Shown in pieces: positions 8,812 to 17,480 of a stretch of 64,000 nucleotides of DNA (within the stretch, counting starts at the first letter, position 1; the number at the start of each line of letters is the position of its first letter). This stretch comes from Pseudomonas graminis. Its GTDB lineage: Bacteria; Pseudomonadota; Gammaproteobacteria; Pseudomonadales; Pseudomonadaceae. The notes below the pieces were generated by a model. The model searched no databases, was not told the DNA's origin, and saw nothing but the letters and a program-made list of their open reading frames with translations. Made by a program: the position numbers and the translations under genes. Location of the stretch: positions 299,138-363,137 of the forward strand of contig NZ_MTSB01000005.1 in the NCBI RefSeq assembly GCF_002093745.1. Reading direction: 5' to 3'.

Positions 8812-9771
8812 TTAGTGGCCCTGAATGCGACTGTTCGTTCTATGTAAGGAACAATAAAGCGAATCGGGACTGAGACTCTGCTCCTTGAAGGAGGTCTCGA
8901 ATACGTCCAGCAACCCTCGAACCGCAGGCAGCAAGCCTCGTCGCGAAGCAAATACGGCGTGAACGATGCCGCACTTGGGACGGTGCTCACTGAAAAGCTC
9001 GACCAAACGCCCGTTGTGCAAGGCCTCCCTGACAATCAGCTCGGGAAGCTGCGCCACGCCAACCCCCTGCAAGGCGGCTTGCAGCATCATGTCCAGGTCC
9101 GAACTGGTCAGCCTGGGCGTGTGACGCACTTCGGCATAGTGGCCTCCTTGCGCTTCCAGCAACCAACGGTGTTCATGGCTGGAAGACGGCATGTCGAGGC
9201 TCGGCATATTCGACAATTCCTCGACCGACGCTGTCGCGGACAACCGGGCAGCCAGGTCAGGATGCGCAACCAGTCGCTGAGCGCTGTGCCCTAATATCTT
9301 GACCACCAACCCGTCGTCTTCCAGAGGCGGAAAGCGCACGCGCAGTGCGATATCGATATTTTCGGTCAGCGGGTCCACGCGCCGGTTGGTGCTCTCGACC
9401 TGAACCTGCACCTTGGGATGCTCAGCCATGAATCTGGCGATGGTTTCATTGAACCCCATCGCCGCCAGCGCTGGGGGACAACTGATCACCACCCTGCCCT
9501 GAGGCTCGGATTTGGAACGCAGAATGGCTTCTTCGGCCGCTTCGGCCTCGACCATCATCGCCACGCAATGGCCGTAATAATCGCGTCCGCTTTCGGTAAC
9601 GGCAAACTTGCGGGTCGAGCGGTGAATCAGGGTCACGCCCAGGCGTTCCTCCAGCCCGGCAATGCGCCGACTGAGCTTGGACTTGGGAATCCCCAACTTG
9701 CGGCTGGCAGGCGCAAAGCCCCGGCATTCGACCACCTGGACGAAATAAAACAGATCATTGAGATCAAACAC
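8812..9771 (-). CDS. LysR-family regulator
   Basis: A 319-residue LysR-type regulator. The winged helix covers about residues 1-60 (DLNDLFYFVQVVECRGFAPA), followed by the effector-binding domain. I chose the GTG at 9771 because GAGGTGA precedes it and the family begins at this point (FDLNDLFYF). It sits upstream of azoR in the same direction, which is unusual for classical divergent LysR pairs but common for quinone-responsive LysR/azoR arrangements. The inducer is not predictable from sequence. Confidence 0.9.
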   Translation of the reverse strand: MFDLNDLFYFVQVVECRGFAPASRKLGIPKSKLSRRIAGLEERLGVTLIHRSTRKFAVTESGRDYYGHCVAMMVEAEAAEEAILRSKSEPQGRVVISCPPALAAMGFNETIARFMAEHPKVQVQVESTNRRVDPLTENIDIALRVRFPPLEDDGLVVKILGHSAQRLVAHPDLAARLSATASVEELSNMPSLDMPSSSHEHRWLLEAQGGHYAEVRHTPRLTSSDLDMMLQAALQGVGVAQLPELIVREALHNGRLVELFSEHRPKCGIVHAVFASRRGLLPAVRGLLDVFETSFKEQSLSPDSLYCSLHRTNSRIQGH

Positions 9772-9852
9772 CCGGTCACCTCGTTTCAAGAACGCCGAGT
9801 ATGCAGCGCCGAGGCACACCGCTCAAGATCGGGATTGTCCGACGCCAGCGGA

Positions 9853-10644
9853 TTACGCTGCGGTCAGAAAGGCCAGGACAGCAGCCGAAAAGGCTTTCCC
9901 CGCCTCGACACTGGACAGGTGAGCGGCGTGCAGTTCGATCATGCGTGCCCCCTCGATGCGCTCGACCATGAAACGCCCGTCCGCAGGCGTCGTCACCGCA
10001 TCTTCAGTACCGCAGACCACCAGCACAGGCAGCTTGATGGCCATCAACTGCTCACGAAAATCCGCGTCACGCACCGCCGCACAGTTGGCGGCATATCCCT
10101 GCGGCGAAGTGCTCGCCAGCATGCCGACGACAGCCTCGACCTTCGAAGGCTCGGCACCCGCGAACCGTGGCGTGAACCAGCGCGCAATCGAGGCGTCACG
10201 CAACGCCGCCATCGCTGACGGACCGTCACGCAGCACGGTTTCGATACGCGGGTTCCAGACATCAGGGTTGCCGATCTTTGCTGCGGTGTTACACAGCACA
10301 ACCCGGTGCAGGCGCTGGGGGGCGTTGATTGCCAGCCACTGGCCGATCAGGCCGCCCATCGACAGGCCGCAAAAGAACGCCCGGTCGATCTGCAACGCAT
10401 CCAGCAGCGCCAGCACGTCACGCCCGTTCTGTTCAATGCTGTAGCTGCCGTCGCTGACCAGTGATTTGCCATGGCCGCGAGTGTCGTAACGCAACACCCT
10501 GAAATGCCGGTCAAACGCTGGAACCTGGTTATCCCACATGTGCAGGTCGGTGCCCAACGAGTTGGAAAACACCAGCACCGGCGCATCGGCCGGGCCTTCA
10601 AGCAGGTAGTTCAATTCACCATCGGCAAGTTGCACGGCAGGCAT
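9853..10644 (-). CDS. pcaD: 3-oxoadipate enol-lactonase
   Basis: A 263-residue alpha/beta hydrolase. The nucleophile elbow is GLSMGG, the oxyanion segment is VFSNSLGTDLHMWD, and the N-terminus is MPAVQLADGELNYLLEG, all matching PcaD, which opens beta-ketoadipate enol-lactone in the protocatechuate pathway. ATG at 10644 is preceded by GGAG; the upstream reading to 10701 is probably not translated. No other pca gene is adjacent, so either it is an isolated copy or it acts on a different lactone. The family is clear; the exact substrate less so. Confidence 0.87.
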   Translation of the reverse strand: MPAVQLADGELNYLLEGPADAPVLVFSNSLGTDLHMWDNQVPAFDRHFRVLRYDTRGHGKSLVSDGSYSIEQNGRDVLALLDALQIDRAFFCGLSMGGLIGQWLAINAPQRLHRVVLCNTAAKIGNPDVWNPRIETVLRDGPSAMAALRDASIARWFTPRFAGAEPSKVEAVVGMLASTSPQGYAANCAAVRDADFREQLMAIKLPVLVVCGTEDAVTTPADGRFMVERIEGARMIELHAAHLSSVEAGKAFSAAVLAFLTAA

Positions 10645-10770
10645 ACGAGGCTCCACGTAAAGGCAAACCCGCACACTAATGAGTGTCGCGGCAGCATACA
10701 ATCCGCTGATCGAATATTCGTGCGGCTATCGAACAGCTTACCGTTCGACGTCCTACCAGGAGGTCCATAC

Positions 10771-11115
10771 ATGCACACAGAAGACATCGCCAGATTCTGC
10801 CTCGGCCTGCCGGGCGCGCGTGAGGATTACAAATGGGGTGGCGTGCGAGTGTTTTCCGTCGCCGAGAAGAAGATGTTCGCAGTCATGGACCTGGCCGGTC
10901 AGGCGATTGCCTTCAAGGTCCACCCGGAACTGTTTCTGGGCTATGTCGACCGGCCCGGCATCCGGCCTGCGCCCTATCTGGCAAGGGCGCACTGGATCAG
11001 CGTGGCAGAGCTGCACACGCTGGGCGAAGCGGAAATCCACGACCTGCTGACCCGCTCCCATCAACTGGTGGTGGGCAGGCTGCCGAAACTGAAACAGGTC
11101 GGCCTGAAGCTATAG
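10771..11115 (+). CDS. MmcQ/YjbR family protein
   Basis: A 114-residue protein of the YjbR/MmcQ fold, a small CyaY-like DNA-binding domain. LPGAREDYKWGGVRVFSVAEKKMF and the C-terminal LLTRSHQLVVGRLPK are characteristic. ATG is preceded by AGGAGG. It overlaps the convergent DUF1294 gene by six bases at the 3' end. The cellular role is unknown. Confidence 0.86.
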   Translation: MHTEDIARFCLGLPGAREDYKWGGVRVFSVAEKKMFAVMDLAGQAIAFKVHPELFLGYVDRPGIRPAPYLARAHWISVAELHTLGEAEIHDLLTRSHQLVVGRLPKLKQVGLKL

Positions 11116-11562
11116 GGAAGCGACCTGGAGAAAAGGCACTGCCTGCAATAAACGTTTGCCCAGAAACAGCCAGTCGATCCAGAACGCCTGATGCACCAGC
11201 ACGATCAGCCAGAACACGACCTGAAACGAAACTTTACGGGTCTTGTGACGAAACACCTGTTGCGCCAGCAGCGCGCCTGGCCAGCCGCCCAGCAGCTCGA
11301 GCGTGTGCAGAACGTTTTCCGGTGTGCGCTGGCCGCCGCTCCCGGCCTGGCGCTTGTCCCGGCGGTAAAGCACAAAGGCCAGCAGGCTCATGACAACCAA
11401 CGCAATGGCCGAAATCATCACGCCGCGGCTGATCCAGAGTGACACCGAACCGTAGACCGGCAGTGCGCACAGCAGCACGAGCACCAGCAGCTTGAGGCGC
11501 GCGTGTTGAACCGGCGCCCTGCCACGGTTGACAGGCTGCCCTGAACGGCGTGCGGCGGTCAT
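11110..11562 (-). CDS. DUF1294 membrane protein
   Basis: A 150-residue protein with two membrane segments after a basic N-terminus (about residues 24-65) and a third near 112-130. The DUF1294 signature is the segment [20 protein letters not shown] followed by HKTRKVSFQ. Its start overlaps the uppP stop (ATGA), so the two are co-transcribed. No function is known; there is no cold-shock domain fused to it, as occurs in some DUF1294 proteins. Confidence 0.85.
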   Translation of the reverse strand: MTAARRSGQPVNRGRAPVQHARLKLLVLVLLCALPVYGSVSLWISRGVMISAIALVVMSLLAFVLYRRDKRQAGSGGQRTPENVLHTLELLGGWPGALLAQQVFRHKTRKVSFQVVFWLIVLVHQAFWIDWLFLGKRLLQAVPFLQVASL

Positions 11563-12392
11563 GCCTTGGCCGACGCCCAGTCGATCCAGCCAAACTGCCA
11601 GGTCGCCAGAATCAGCAGGCCGAAGGCAATGCGATACCAGGCAAACACCGCGTAGCTGTGAGTGGCGATGAACTTGAGCAGCGCACGAACAGCGATCATC
11701 GCAAAGACAAACGAAGTGACGAAACCGATGGCAAAGACTGCGAAGTCGTCCGGGCGAAACATGTCACGGTACTTGTAGCCCGAATACACGGCGGCACCGA
11801 CCATGGTCGGCATGGCCAGGAAGAACGAAAACTCGGTTGCGGCCTTGCGTGACAAGCCGAACAACAGGCCGCCAATGATTGTGGAACCTGAGCGCGAGGT
11901 ACCCGGAATCATCGCCAGGCATTGCACCAGACCCACTTTCAGCGCATCGCCCCACGTCATGTCATCGACGGTTTCGGTGCGCACCGTGTGAACGCGACGC
12001 TCGGCCCACAGCATGATCACGCCCCCGACCACCAACGCCGTCGCGACGGTGATCGCGTTGAACAGGTAGTGGTGGATCATGTCGGCAAAAATCACTCCAA
12101 GCACGACGGCGGGCATGAAAGCAATGAGCAGATTCAGGGTGAAACGCTGAGCCTGTTGCTGCCGGGGCAGGCCTGTCACCACGTCGAGAATCTTGCGCCT
12201 GAACTCCCAGACCACCGCCAGAATCGCACCCAGCTGAATAATGATGTTGAAGGCCATCGCGCGCTCGCCGCCAAAATCGATCAGATCGGCAACGATGATC
12301 TGATGCCCTGTGCTGGAGATCGGCAAGAACTCCGTCAACCCTTCTACAACACCCAATATCAACGCCTGAGCAGCGGTCCAAAGATCCATCAT
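11559..12392 (-). CDS. uppP: Undecaprenyl-diphosphatase
   Basis: A 277-residue polytopic inner membrane enzyme that dephosphorylates undecaprenyl diphosphate to recycle the lipid carrier for peptidoglycan, and whose excess gives bacitracin resistance. The two catalytic signatures are present: [14 protein letters not shown] at residues 17-30 and PGTSRSG near residue 163. Two adjacent Met codons make the exact start ambiguous by one residue. It is coupled to the downstream DUF1294 gene and divergent from pnuC. Confidence 0.96.
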   Translation of the reverse strand: MMDLWTAAQALILGVVEGLTEFLPISSTGHQIIVADLIDFGGERAMAFNIIIQLGAILAVVWEFRRKILDVVTGLPRQQQAQRFTLNLLIAFMPAVVLGVIFADMIHHYLFNAITVATALVVGGVIMLWAERRVHTVRTETVDDMTWGDALKVGLVQCLAMIPGTSRSGSTIIGGLLFGLSRKAATEFSFFLAMPTMVGAAVYSGYKYRDMFRPDDFAVFAIGFVTSFVFAMIAVRALLKFIATHSYAVFAWYRIAFGLLILATWQFGWIDWASAKA

Positions 12393-12661
12393 TCCCCCAT
12401 GAAGCGATGCCGCAGGCTCGCTGTTTAATGTTGTTGTGTAAAAAAATGGTTGCCACTATGCCGCTGCCAGCCTGAACGTAGCTTGAACCTGCTGCGGGCC
12501 TGTAATTAATCGACCGTGCCAGGCAAGGCGCGGAATGCTAGCAGACCTGCACGCACAGTGCCTGCCGGCGTAGTGCATTGCGAAACGCAAGCTCCCCGCC
12601 GCGCGCAGAAGCGCATACAATCGCCGCCCCTGCCTCTCACAACCCTTACCAAGGAGCCGCC

Positions 12662-13225
12662 ATGTCCGGGCTTGAACTCTTCGCTGCCGCCATCGGCGTT
12701 ATCGCGGTCTGGCTGACAGTGAAGCAGAATCCCTGGTGCTGGCCAATCGGGCTGGTGATGGTGGTCATCTACATCTGGATTTTCTTCGAAGTTAAGCTTT
12801 ATTCGGACATGCTGCTGCAGGTCATCTATGCAGGCTTGCAGGTCTACGGCTGGCTGCAATGGACCCGCCACGGCAACGGTCTGCCCGCCAGGGCCGTCAC
12901 CGTGTTGCAGAGTGGTCCGTTACTTAAGGGGTTGGCTGTCGGGGCGATCATCAGCCTCGCGCTGGGCGCCGGCATGGCGCACTTCACCGACGCCGCACAG
13001 CCTTGGCTGGATGCAGCCCTGACCGGTTTCAGCCTGGTGGCGCAAGTCTGGATGGCGCAAAAGCGCGTTCAATGCTGGCCACTGTGGATCCTGCTGGACG
13101 TGATTTTCGTCGGGCTGTTTGTCTATAAGGCGCTTTACCTGACGGCTGCGCTCTACGGGCTGTTTACCCTGCTGGCCGTGCAAGGCTGGCGCGAGTGGCG
13201 CAACGATCTGGCGCTGGCACGATGA
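12662..13225 (+). CDS. pnuC: PnuC family vitamin transporter (probably nicotinamide riboside)
   Basis: A 187-residue membrane protein with about seven hydrophobic segments and the PnuC signatures NPWCWPIG and YGWLQWTR. ATG at 12662 follows AAGGAG. The stop overlaps the start of a NadR-like kinase gene (ATGA). PnuC proteins move nicotinamide riboside by facilitated diffusion, with trapping by intracellular phosphorylation, which the next gene provides. This pairing favours nicotinamide riboside over thiamine or riboflavin as substrate. Confidence 0.92.
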   Translation: MSGLELFAAAIGVIAVWLTVKQNPWCWPIGLVMVVIYIWIFFEVKLYSDMLLQVIYAGLQVYGWLQWTRHGNGLPARAVTVLQSGPLLKGLAVGAIISLALGAGMAHFTDAAQPWLDAALTGFSLVAQVWMAQKRVQCWPLWILLDVIFVGLFVYKALYLTAALYGLFTLLAVQGWREWRNDLALAR

Positions 13226-13767
13226 AAGTGCTGGTCCTGACCGGTCCGGAATCCAGCGGTAAAAGCTGGCTGTCGGCGGAAATACAGCGTCGGTTCGGCG
13301 GGGTTCTGGTGGGCGAATATGTCCGCCACTTCATCGATCAGGAGGGTCGTGACACCACGTATGGCGATATACCGGCCATCGCGCGCGGTCAACTGGCCTG
13401 GGAAGACGCTGCGCGTGCCAGCACGCCCGAACTGCTGATTCTCGACACGCATCTGTTGAGCAACATGCTCTGGAGCCAGACCCTGTTCGGCGATTGCCCC
13501 GCGTGGATCGAGCAACAGCTGCTGAGCAGGCATTACGACCTGCACCTGCTGCTGTCGCCAGAGGGCGTGGAATGGGTCAGCGACGGCCAGCGCTGCCAGC
13601 CGCAGCCGGGCGAACGCCAAGCCTTTTTTGACGCCAGCCGGGATTGGCTGAGCCGCCATCACCAGGCCTGGCAAGTGCTCGGCGGAGGCTGGCCGCAGCG
13701 TCGCGAACAGGCGATGGCCGCCGTCACGCACCTGCTGGGCCGGTCAGCGGATCTGGTGCTTGTGTAG
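13222..13767 (+). CDS. NadR-like nicotinamide riboside kinase
   Basis: A 181-residue AAA-type P-loop protein starting with VLVLTGPESSGKSWLS, the Walker A of the NadR kinase domain, and continuing with EYVRHFIDQEG and LILDTHLLSNMLWSQ, both typical of ribosylnicotinamide kinases. The adenylyltransferase and DNA-binding parts of full NadR are absent, so it should only phosphorylate. It is translationally coupled to pnuC. It overlaps the convergent AAA+ regulator gene by 24 bases. Confidence 0.88.
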   Translation: MKVLVLTGPESSGKSWLSAEIQRRFGGVLVGEYVRHFIDQEGRDTTYGDIPAIARGQLAWEDAARASTPELLILDTHLLSNMLWSQTLFGDCPAWIEQQLLSRHYDLHLLLSPEGVEWVSDGQRCQPQPGERQAFFDASRDWLSRHHQAWQVLGGGWPQRREQAMAAVTHLLGRSADLVLV

Positions 13768-15069
13768 CAAGCGGTAGAATGTCGGTCGCGAAATACCCAG
13801 AACCCTGGCAGCCACGCTCAAGTTATCGCTGTGCCGGGTAAGCACATCACACAATGCCTGCCGCTCGGCGCGAGACTTGTATTCCTCCAGCGTCCCCATG
13901 CTCCCGGCCGTCTCTTCCTCACCCTGCAAGCCCAGGTTGGCCGCCTCGATCTGCCGCCCTTCCGCCAGGACCAGGCCGCGCCTTACACGGCTGGCCAGTT
14001 CGCGCACGTTACCGGGCCAGTCATGCTTGCCCAGTGCAACCAGGGCATCCTGACTAAAACTGCGCGCGCGTCTGCCGGTCTCCTGACTGTGCAGATGGAC
14101 AAAGTGATTGGCAAGCAACGCCAGATCGCCATGACGTTCACGCAAAGGCGCTGTTCCCACCTGCAGCACATTGAGCTGGTAATACAGATCTTCGCGAAAG
14201 CGTTTTTTGCGTACTGCGGTTTCAAGGTCCTCCCGGGTGGCGGCCAGCACCCGGATATCCACCGCAATCGATTCACTGCTGCCCAAGCGCTGGAGTTGCC
14301 CGTCCTCCAGAAAACGCATCAGGTGGGCCTGGATTTCCAGCGGCAGATCACCGACCTCATCCAGCAACAGCGTGCCGCCGTCTGCCGCCTCTATCTGCCC
14401 TGCCCTGGGTTCATGAGCCCCTTCGAACGCGCCTTGCTCATAGCCGAACAATTCGGCATGAATCGAATGGCCAAGATCAGCACCGCAATCCACCACCACA
14501 AACGGTTTACTGCGTCGCGGGGACTGGGCATGCAGGCTGCGCGCAATCAGTTTTTTGCCCGTCCCCCGCTCACCACGAATCAACACCGGCGAGTCCGTGG
14601 GTGCCAATTTGCTCAGCAGCCTGCGCAATGCCCGAATGGGGCGACTGTCACCCAGCATTTCCGGCTCGACACTGAACGCCGGAGGCGCATCTCGCCTTTT
14701 TAGCTGACCCGTCGCGCACGCCCGATCCAGCGTGATTTGCATACGGCTCATGTCAAACGGCAGAAGATGAAAATCGAAGAAATACTGGCAGACCAGGTCG
14801 CTGTTCTTTTCGCGCCGCAAGTCGTCCGGCGCAAGCACTGCAATCCACTGATGGCCAGTTTCGGCGATCCATCTTTCAATCGGCTCTGGATGCTCGAAGT
14901 GGCCAGGCGTCAACCGGATCAGGCCGACGTCATAGTCAGAATCGCGAGCAGCATCGAGTGTGCCACGCTGTACCGTCCATCCGGTGTCGTCGAGCGCCAG
15001 GCTCAGTTCGTGAAAGTCGTCATCAGGGTCGATCATCAAAAGACGTCGCGTTGGGGGCGATTCGTGCAT
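13744..15069 (-). CDS. VpsR-like AAA+ (bEBP family) transcriptional regulator with altered GAFTGA loop
   Basis: A 441-residue regulator. Residues 1-125 form a receiver-like domain of the VpsR type; 140-365 is the AAA+ central domain and about 400-441 a Fis-type helix-turn-helix. Walker A reads GERGTGKK (166-173) and Walker B lies in [11 protein letters not shown]. The sigma-54 contact loop reads GAFEGA (213-218) rather than GAFTGA. In the enhancer-binding protein family, changes in this Thr usually abolish sigma-54 activation, and VpsR itself is known to act on sigma-70 promoters with c-di-GMP. I infer a sigma-54-independent regulator, perhaps of surface polysaccharide. ATG at 15069; 3' end overlaps the convergent kinase gene. 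Confidence 0.88.
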   Translation of the reverse strand: MHESPPTRRLLMIDPDDDFHELSLALDDTGWTVQRGTLDAARDSDYDVGLIRLTPGHFEHPEPIERWIAETGHQWIAVLAPDDLRREKNSDLVCQYFFDFHLLPFDMSRMQITLDRACATGQLKRRDAPPAFSVEPEMLGDSRPIRALRRLLSKLAPTDSPVLIRGERGTGKKLIARSLHAQSPRRSKPFVVVDCGADLGHSIHAELFGYEQGAFEGAHEPRAGQIEAADGGTLLLDEVGDLPLEIQAHLMRFLEDGQLQRLGSSESIAVDIRVLAATREDLETAVRKKRFREDLYYQLNVLQVGTAPLRERHGDLALLANHFVHLHSQETGRRARSFSQDALVALGKHDWPGNVRELASRVRRGLVLAEGRQIEAANLGLQGEEETAGSMGTLEEYKSRAERQALCDVLTRHSDNLSVAARVLGISRPTFYRLLHKHQIR

Positions 15070-15400
15070 GAAGAGTCCTTGGCGCCCGACGTCGAGTGAG
15101 TAATTTTAAAAACTTTTTATAAACAGTGTGTTGGCGAGCCCAACTATCACCCTAGCAAATATTTGACACAGCCTTGTACCGATTACGTCTAACCGACATT
15201 GCCAAGTGTCATTACGTGTCTTTCAACTGACTCAGGGCTGGGTCAGGAGGACGTTTGCGGCGTCGAGTGAAAAAAAAATCGGGAATTTTCTTTTCAAGGG
15301 TGTGACTCGTGCCCCCCTGTCGTTCATCAACACAAGTAACCAGCCGGACGGTCAGCCCGCCGCCGTGACTGAATTGATACGGGCACTTGAGGATTTGACC
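15070..15400. promoter_or_regulatory. Divergent promoter region, partly AT-rich
   Basis: This 331-base gap lies between the divergent AAA+ regulator and a small conserved gene. The stretch near 15105-15130 is rich in A/T, as expected for a promoter, and 15268-15300 is A/T-rich again. I see no obvious long palindrome and no extra gene. Confidence 0.4.
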
Positions 15401-15667
15401 ATGAACGCCCCACTGCGCTTCAACGATGCACTTCTGATCGCTGGACACGCTTTTGAACCTTTCCAGTGTGTTGCCTGGGCACCACAGGACGGTAACGGCG
15501 AATTGAGCCTGACTGTGATTGATCGCACCAGTAACCGCATCGGTCGCAAGCAGATCCCGAGCAGCACGTACTCAGACAAGCGGCAACTGGCCAATGCGCT
15601 GGAACAGGCTCGGGCAGAGATCAGCAACGAAGGTTACGATCTCAAGCCGTGGACCATGCCTGCCTGA
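15401..15667 (+). CDS. Small conserved hypothetical protein
   Basis: An 88-residue soluble protein (MNAPLRFNDALLIAGHAF). ATG at 15401 has GAGGA eight bases upstream. The sequence alternates short beta-like and helical stretches and has no catalytic motif or signal. I do not recognise a named family. The gene sits alone between the AAA+ regulator and the cobalamin region. Confidence 0.72.
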   Translation: MNAPLRFNDALLIAGHAFEPFQCVAWAPQDGNGELSLTVIDRTSNRIGRKQIPSSTYSDKRQLANALEQARAEISNEGYDLKPWTMPA

Positions 15668-15684
15668 TTGAGGCTCGTTCTCGC

Positions 15685-15746
15685 GCTCTGCGTCGCCTGG
15701 CTATATGCACATGACAGTGTGCGACAGCACAGAGGTGACGCAGAGC
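15685..15746. repeat. Spaced inverted repeat (REP-like)
   Basis: GCTCTGCGTC and GACGCAGAGC form a perfect 10-base inverted repeat about 42 bases apart, in the gap between the small hypothetical gene and the chelatase gene. It may be a degraded extragenic palindromic element or a terminator for the two convergent genes. Confidence 0.4.
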
Positions 15747-15786
15747 ATCGGCACGAGTGCCGGCCAAGAGAGAGAATCAGCCTCCG

Positions 15787-16458
15787 TCAGATCAACTTCA
15801 GCTCATCAATGTGCTGATACTCTGCTCCCAGGCTTGACGCCAGTTCACGTGCTCTTCCCAGACGGATCGGGCCTTTTTCGATGTCGATCAGCAGGCTGGC
15901 GCAGGTGAAGGCAGGCAGCGTTGGCAATTGTTTGATTCTGCCGTCGGTCATGACCAGCACTTGCTGTTGTTCGGCGGGATAACGTTTTTGGCGTTGCTCC
16001 AGCCAGGTCATGGCCTGTTGCAGGGCCGCCGACAGCGGCGTGCCGCCTCCGGCGCCCAAAGCATCCAGCCAGGGAGTCAATGCCGACGAAGCCTTGAGCC
16101 CCTGATGTTGCCAGCGCGGTGTATGCCCACTGGCGGTCAGCAAGGCCAGCCGCGCACGGCGCCGATAGGCATCATCGAATACCTGCGACAGTACACCTTT
16201 GGCCTGGCTCAGGGCTTGATGACGGCGTGTCGAGGCCGACGCATCGACGATCACCAGCAACAATTCGCTCGGGCGACTGCTGCGTGGCTGGCGCACCAGA
16301 TCCTCGCGGCTTTTCGGCCGGCCCCGCAACAGGGTCGGCAGCCATTGCACCGGCCCTTCATGACCTGAGCGCTGAGCACCCAGGCGGCCTGCGGCCAGTC
16401 GACCGGGACGGGGAATGGCATCCGCCCCCAGTGCAGCACGAGGGCGGATGCCTAAGGC
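15787..16458 (-). CDS. chlD: VWA domain of chelatase subunit ChlD, reached by -1 frameshift
   Basis: This frame codes 223 residues with the VWA metal site DASAST (DxSxS) and the segment TPLSAAL, typical of the C-terminal half of ChlD/BchD chelatase subunits. Coding character begins upstream of any ATG or GTG ([20 protein letters not shown]), and there is no start with a ribosome binding site at its 5' end; the GTG at 16350 would delete part of the domain. The frame joins the AAA+ gene exactly at an A-AAA-AAG slip site at 16464-16458. The fusion would be 564 residues. I infer that it is the medium subunit of the CobN cobalt chelatase made by -1 frameshifting. Confidence 0.82.
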   Translation of the reverse strand, partial: ALGIRPRAALGADAIPRPGRLAAGRLGAQRSGHEGPVQWLPTLLRGRPKSREDLVRQPRSSRPSELLLVIVDASASTRRHQALSQAKGVLSQVFDDAYRRRARLALLTASGHTPRWQHQGLKASSALTPWLDALGAGGGTPLSAALQQAMTWLEQRQKRYPAEQQQVLVMTDGRIKQLPTLPAFTCASLLIDIEKGPIRLGRARELASSLGAEYQHIDELKLI

Positions 16459-16464
16459 TTTTTT
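16417..16464 (-). promoter_or_regulatory. Programmed -1 frameshift signal
   Basis: On the minus strand the zero-frame codons CCA AAA AAG contain the slippery heptamer A-AAA-AAG (16464-16458). A five-base spacer (CCTTA) follows, then a perfect 11-base stem: GGCATCCGCCC (16452-16442) pairs with GGGCGGATGCC (16427-16417). The zero-frame TAG overlaps the base of the stem. Slip site, spacing and stimulatory hairpin match the standard bacterial -1 signal, and the -1 frame leads straight into the VWA domain. Confidence 0.85.
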
Positions 16465-17480
16465 GGCCAGCTCGGCACTTCACGTCGTGCCCCGGTGTTC
16501 ACCGCCTGAGCAGGTAGCTCGCCCCAATGGCCCTGCCCGCTTTCAGGCTTGTCAGGCCTGGGCGATGTTTCAGGCGGTGGCGCTTCCTGATTCTGCGGCG
16601 GTGGCGTGGGCTCGCGACGTCTGTGGCGCAAGGCAAACTCGGCGACGGCTTCGATATCCTGCTCTTCGATCTGACCTGCACCGCGCCAGGCTGCATGCGC
16701 ACGCGCGGCCCGCAGCCAGACCAGATCGGCGCGCATGCCGTCGACGCCCGCTGCGAAACAGCGTTCGGTAATCTCTGCCAGCGACGCGTCATCCAGTTCA
16801 ATGCTCGGCAGCAGCGCACGCGCCTGTTCGCAGCGATGCCTCAAAGCGTCCTGCTGTGCCTGCCACTGCTGGCAAAAACTGACCGGATCGGCATCGAAAT
16901 CCAGTCGCCGCCGGATGATCTGGCTGCGTTCGACAGGCTGCGTCTGACCGCTGAGCGCGACGTTCAAGCCGAAGCGGTCCAGCAACTGCGGGCGCAGCTC
17001 GCCTTCCTCGGGGTTCATGGTGCCAATCAGTACGAAACGCGCAGCATGGCGATGGGAAATACCATCGCGCTCGACCAGATTGACGCCGCTGGCGGCCACG
17101 TCGAGCAGCAGATCGACCAGATGATCGGCCAGCAGATTGACCTCATCGACATACAGCACACCACCGTCCGCCTTGGCCAGCACGCCCGGAGAGAAACGCG
17201 CACGGCCCTCGACCAGTGCGGCGTCCAGGTCCAGCGTGCCGACCAGGCGCTCTTCGGTCGCGCCCAGCGGCAAGGTGACAAACTGACCGCTGGCCAGCAG
17301 ATCGGCCAGCCCACGCGCCAGGGTCGATTTGGCCATCCCGCGCGGCCCCTCGATCAGCACACCGCCAATACGCGGATCAATGGCGGTCAGGCACAGTGCC
17401 AGTTTCAGATCGTCGGCACCGACCACGGCGGCCAGCGGAAAGTGCGGAGTGTCGCTCGGACTTGAATCAGGCAAGGTCAT
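16452..17480 (-). CDS. ChlI-type AAA+ chelatase subunit (zero-frame product)
   Basis: A 342-residue AAA+ ATPase of the magnesium/cobalt chelatase family. Walker A is GPRGMAKST, Walker B is [12 protein letters not shown], and [18 protein letters not shown] is the sensor/arginine region typical of BchI/ChlI/ChlD. The last 40 residues are Pro/Glu-rich ([10 protein letters not shown]...), the type of linker that joins the AAA+ and VWA halves of ChlD. ATG at 17480 overlaps the cobN stop as TGATG. Termination in zero frame gives the small subunit; -1 slippage near the end gives the full ChlD-like protein. Together with CobN these would insert cobalt into hydrogenobyrinate diamide. Confidence 0.93.
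   Translation of the reverse strand: MTLPDSSPSDTPHFPLAAVVGADDLKLALCLTAIDPRIGGVLIEGPRGMAKSTLARGLADLLASGQFVTLPLGATEERLVGTLDLDAALVEGRARFSPGVLAKADGGVLYVDEVNLLADHLVDLLLDVAASGVNLVERDGISHRHAARFVLIGTMNPEEGELRPQLLDRFGLNVALSGQTQPVERSQIIRRRLDFDADPVSFCQQWQAQQDALRHRCEQARALLPSIELDDASLAEITERCFAAGVDGMRADLVWLRAARAHAAWRGAGQIEEQDIEAVAEFALRHRRREPTPPPQNQEAPPPETSPRPDKPESGQGHWGELPAQAVNTGARREVPSWPKKP

Noticed and set aside
15787..16464. Treating the AAA+/VWA break as a sequencing error or pseudogene
   Set aside because: The break coincides with a perfect slippery heptamer, correct spacer and 11-base stem, and both frames look intact, so programmed frameshifting explains it better.
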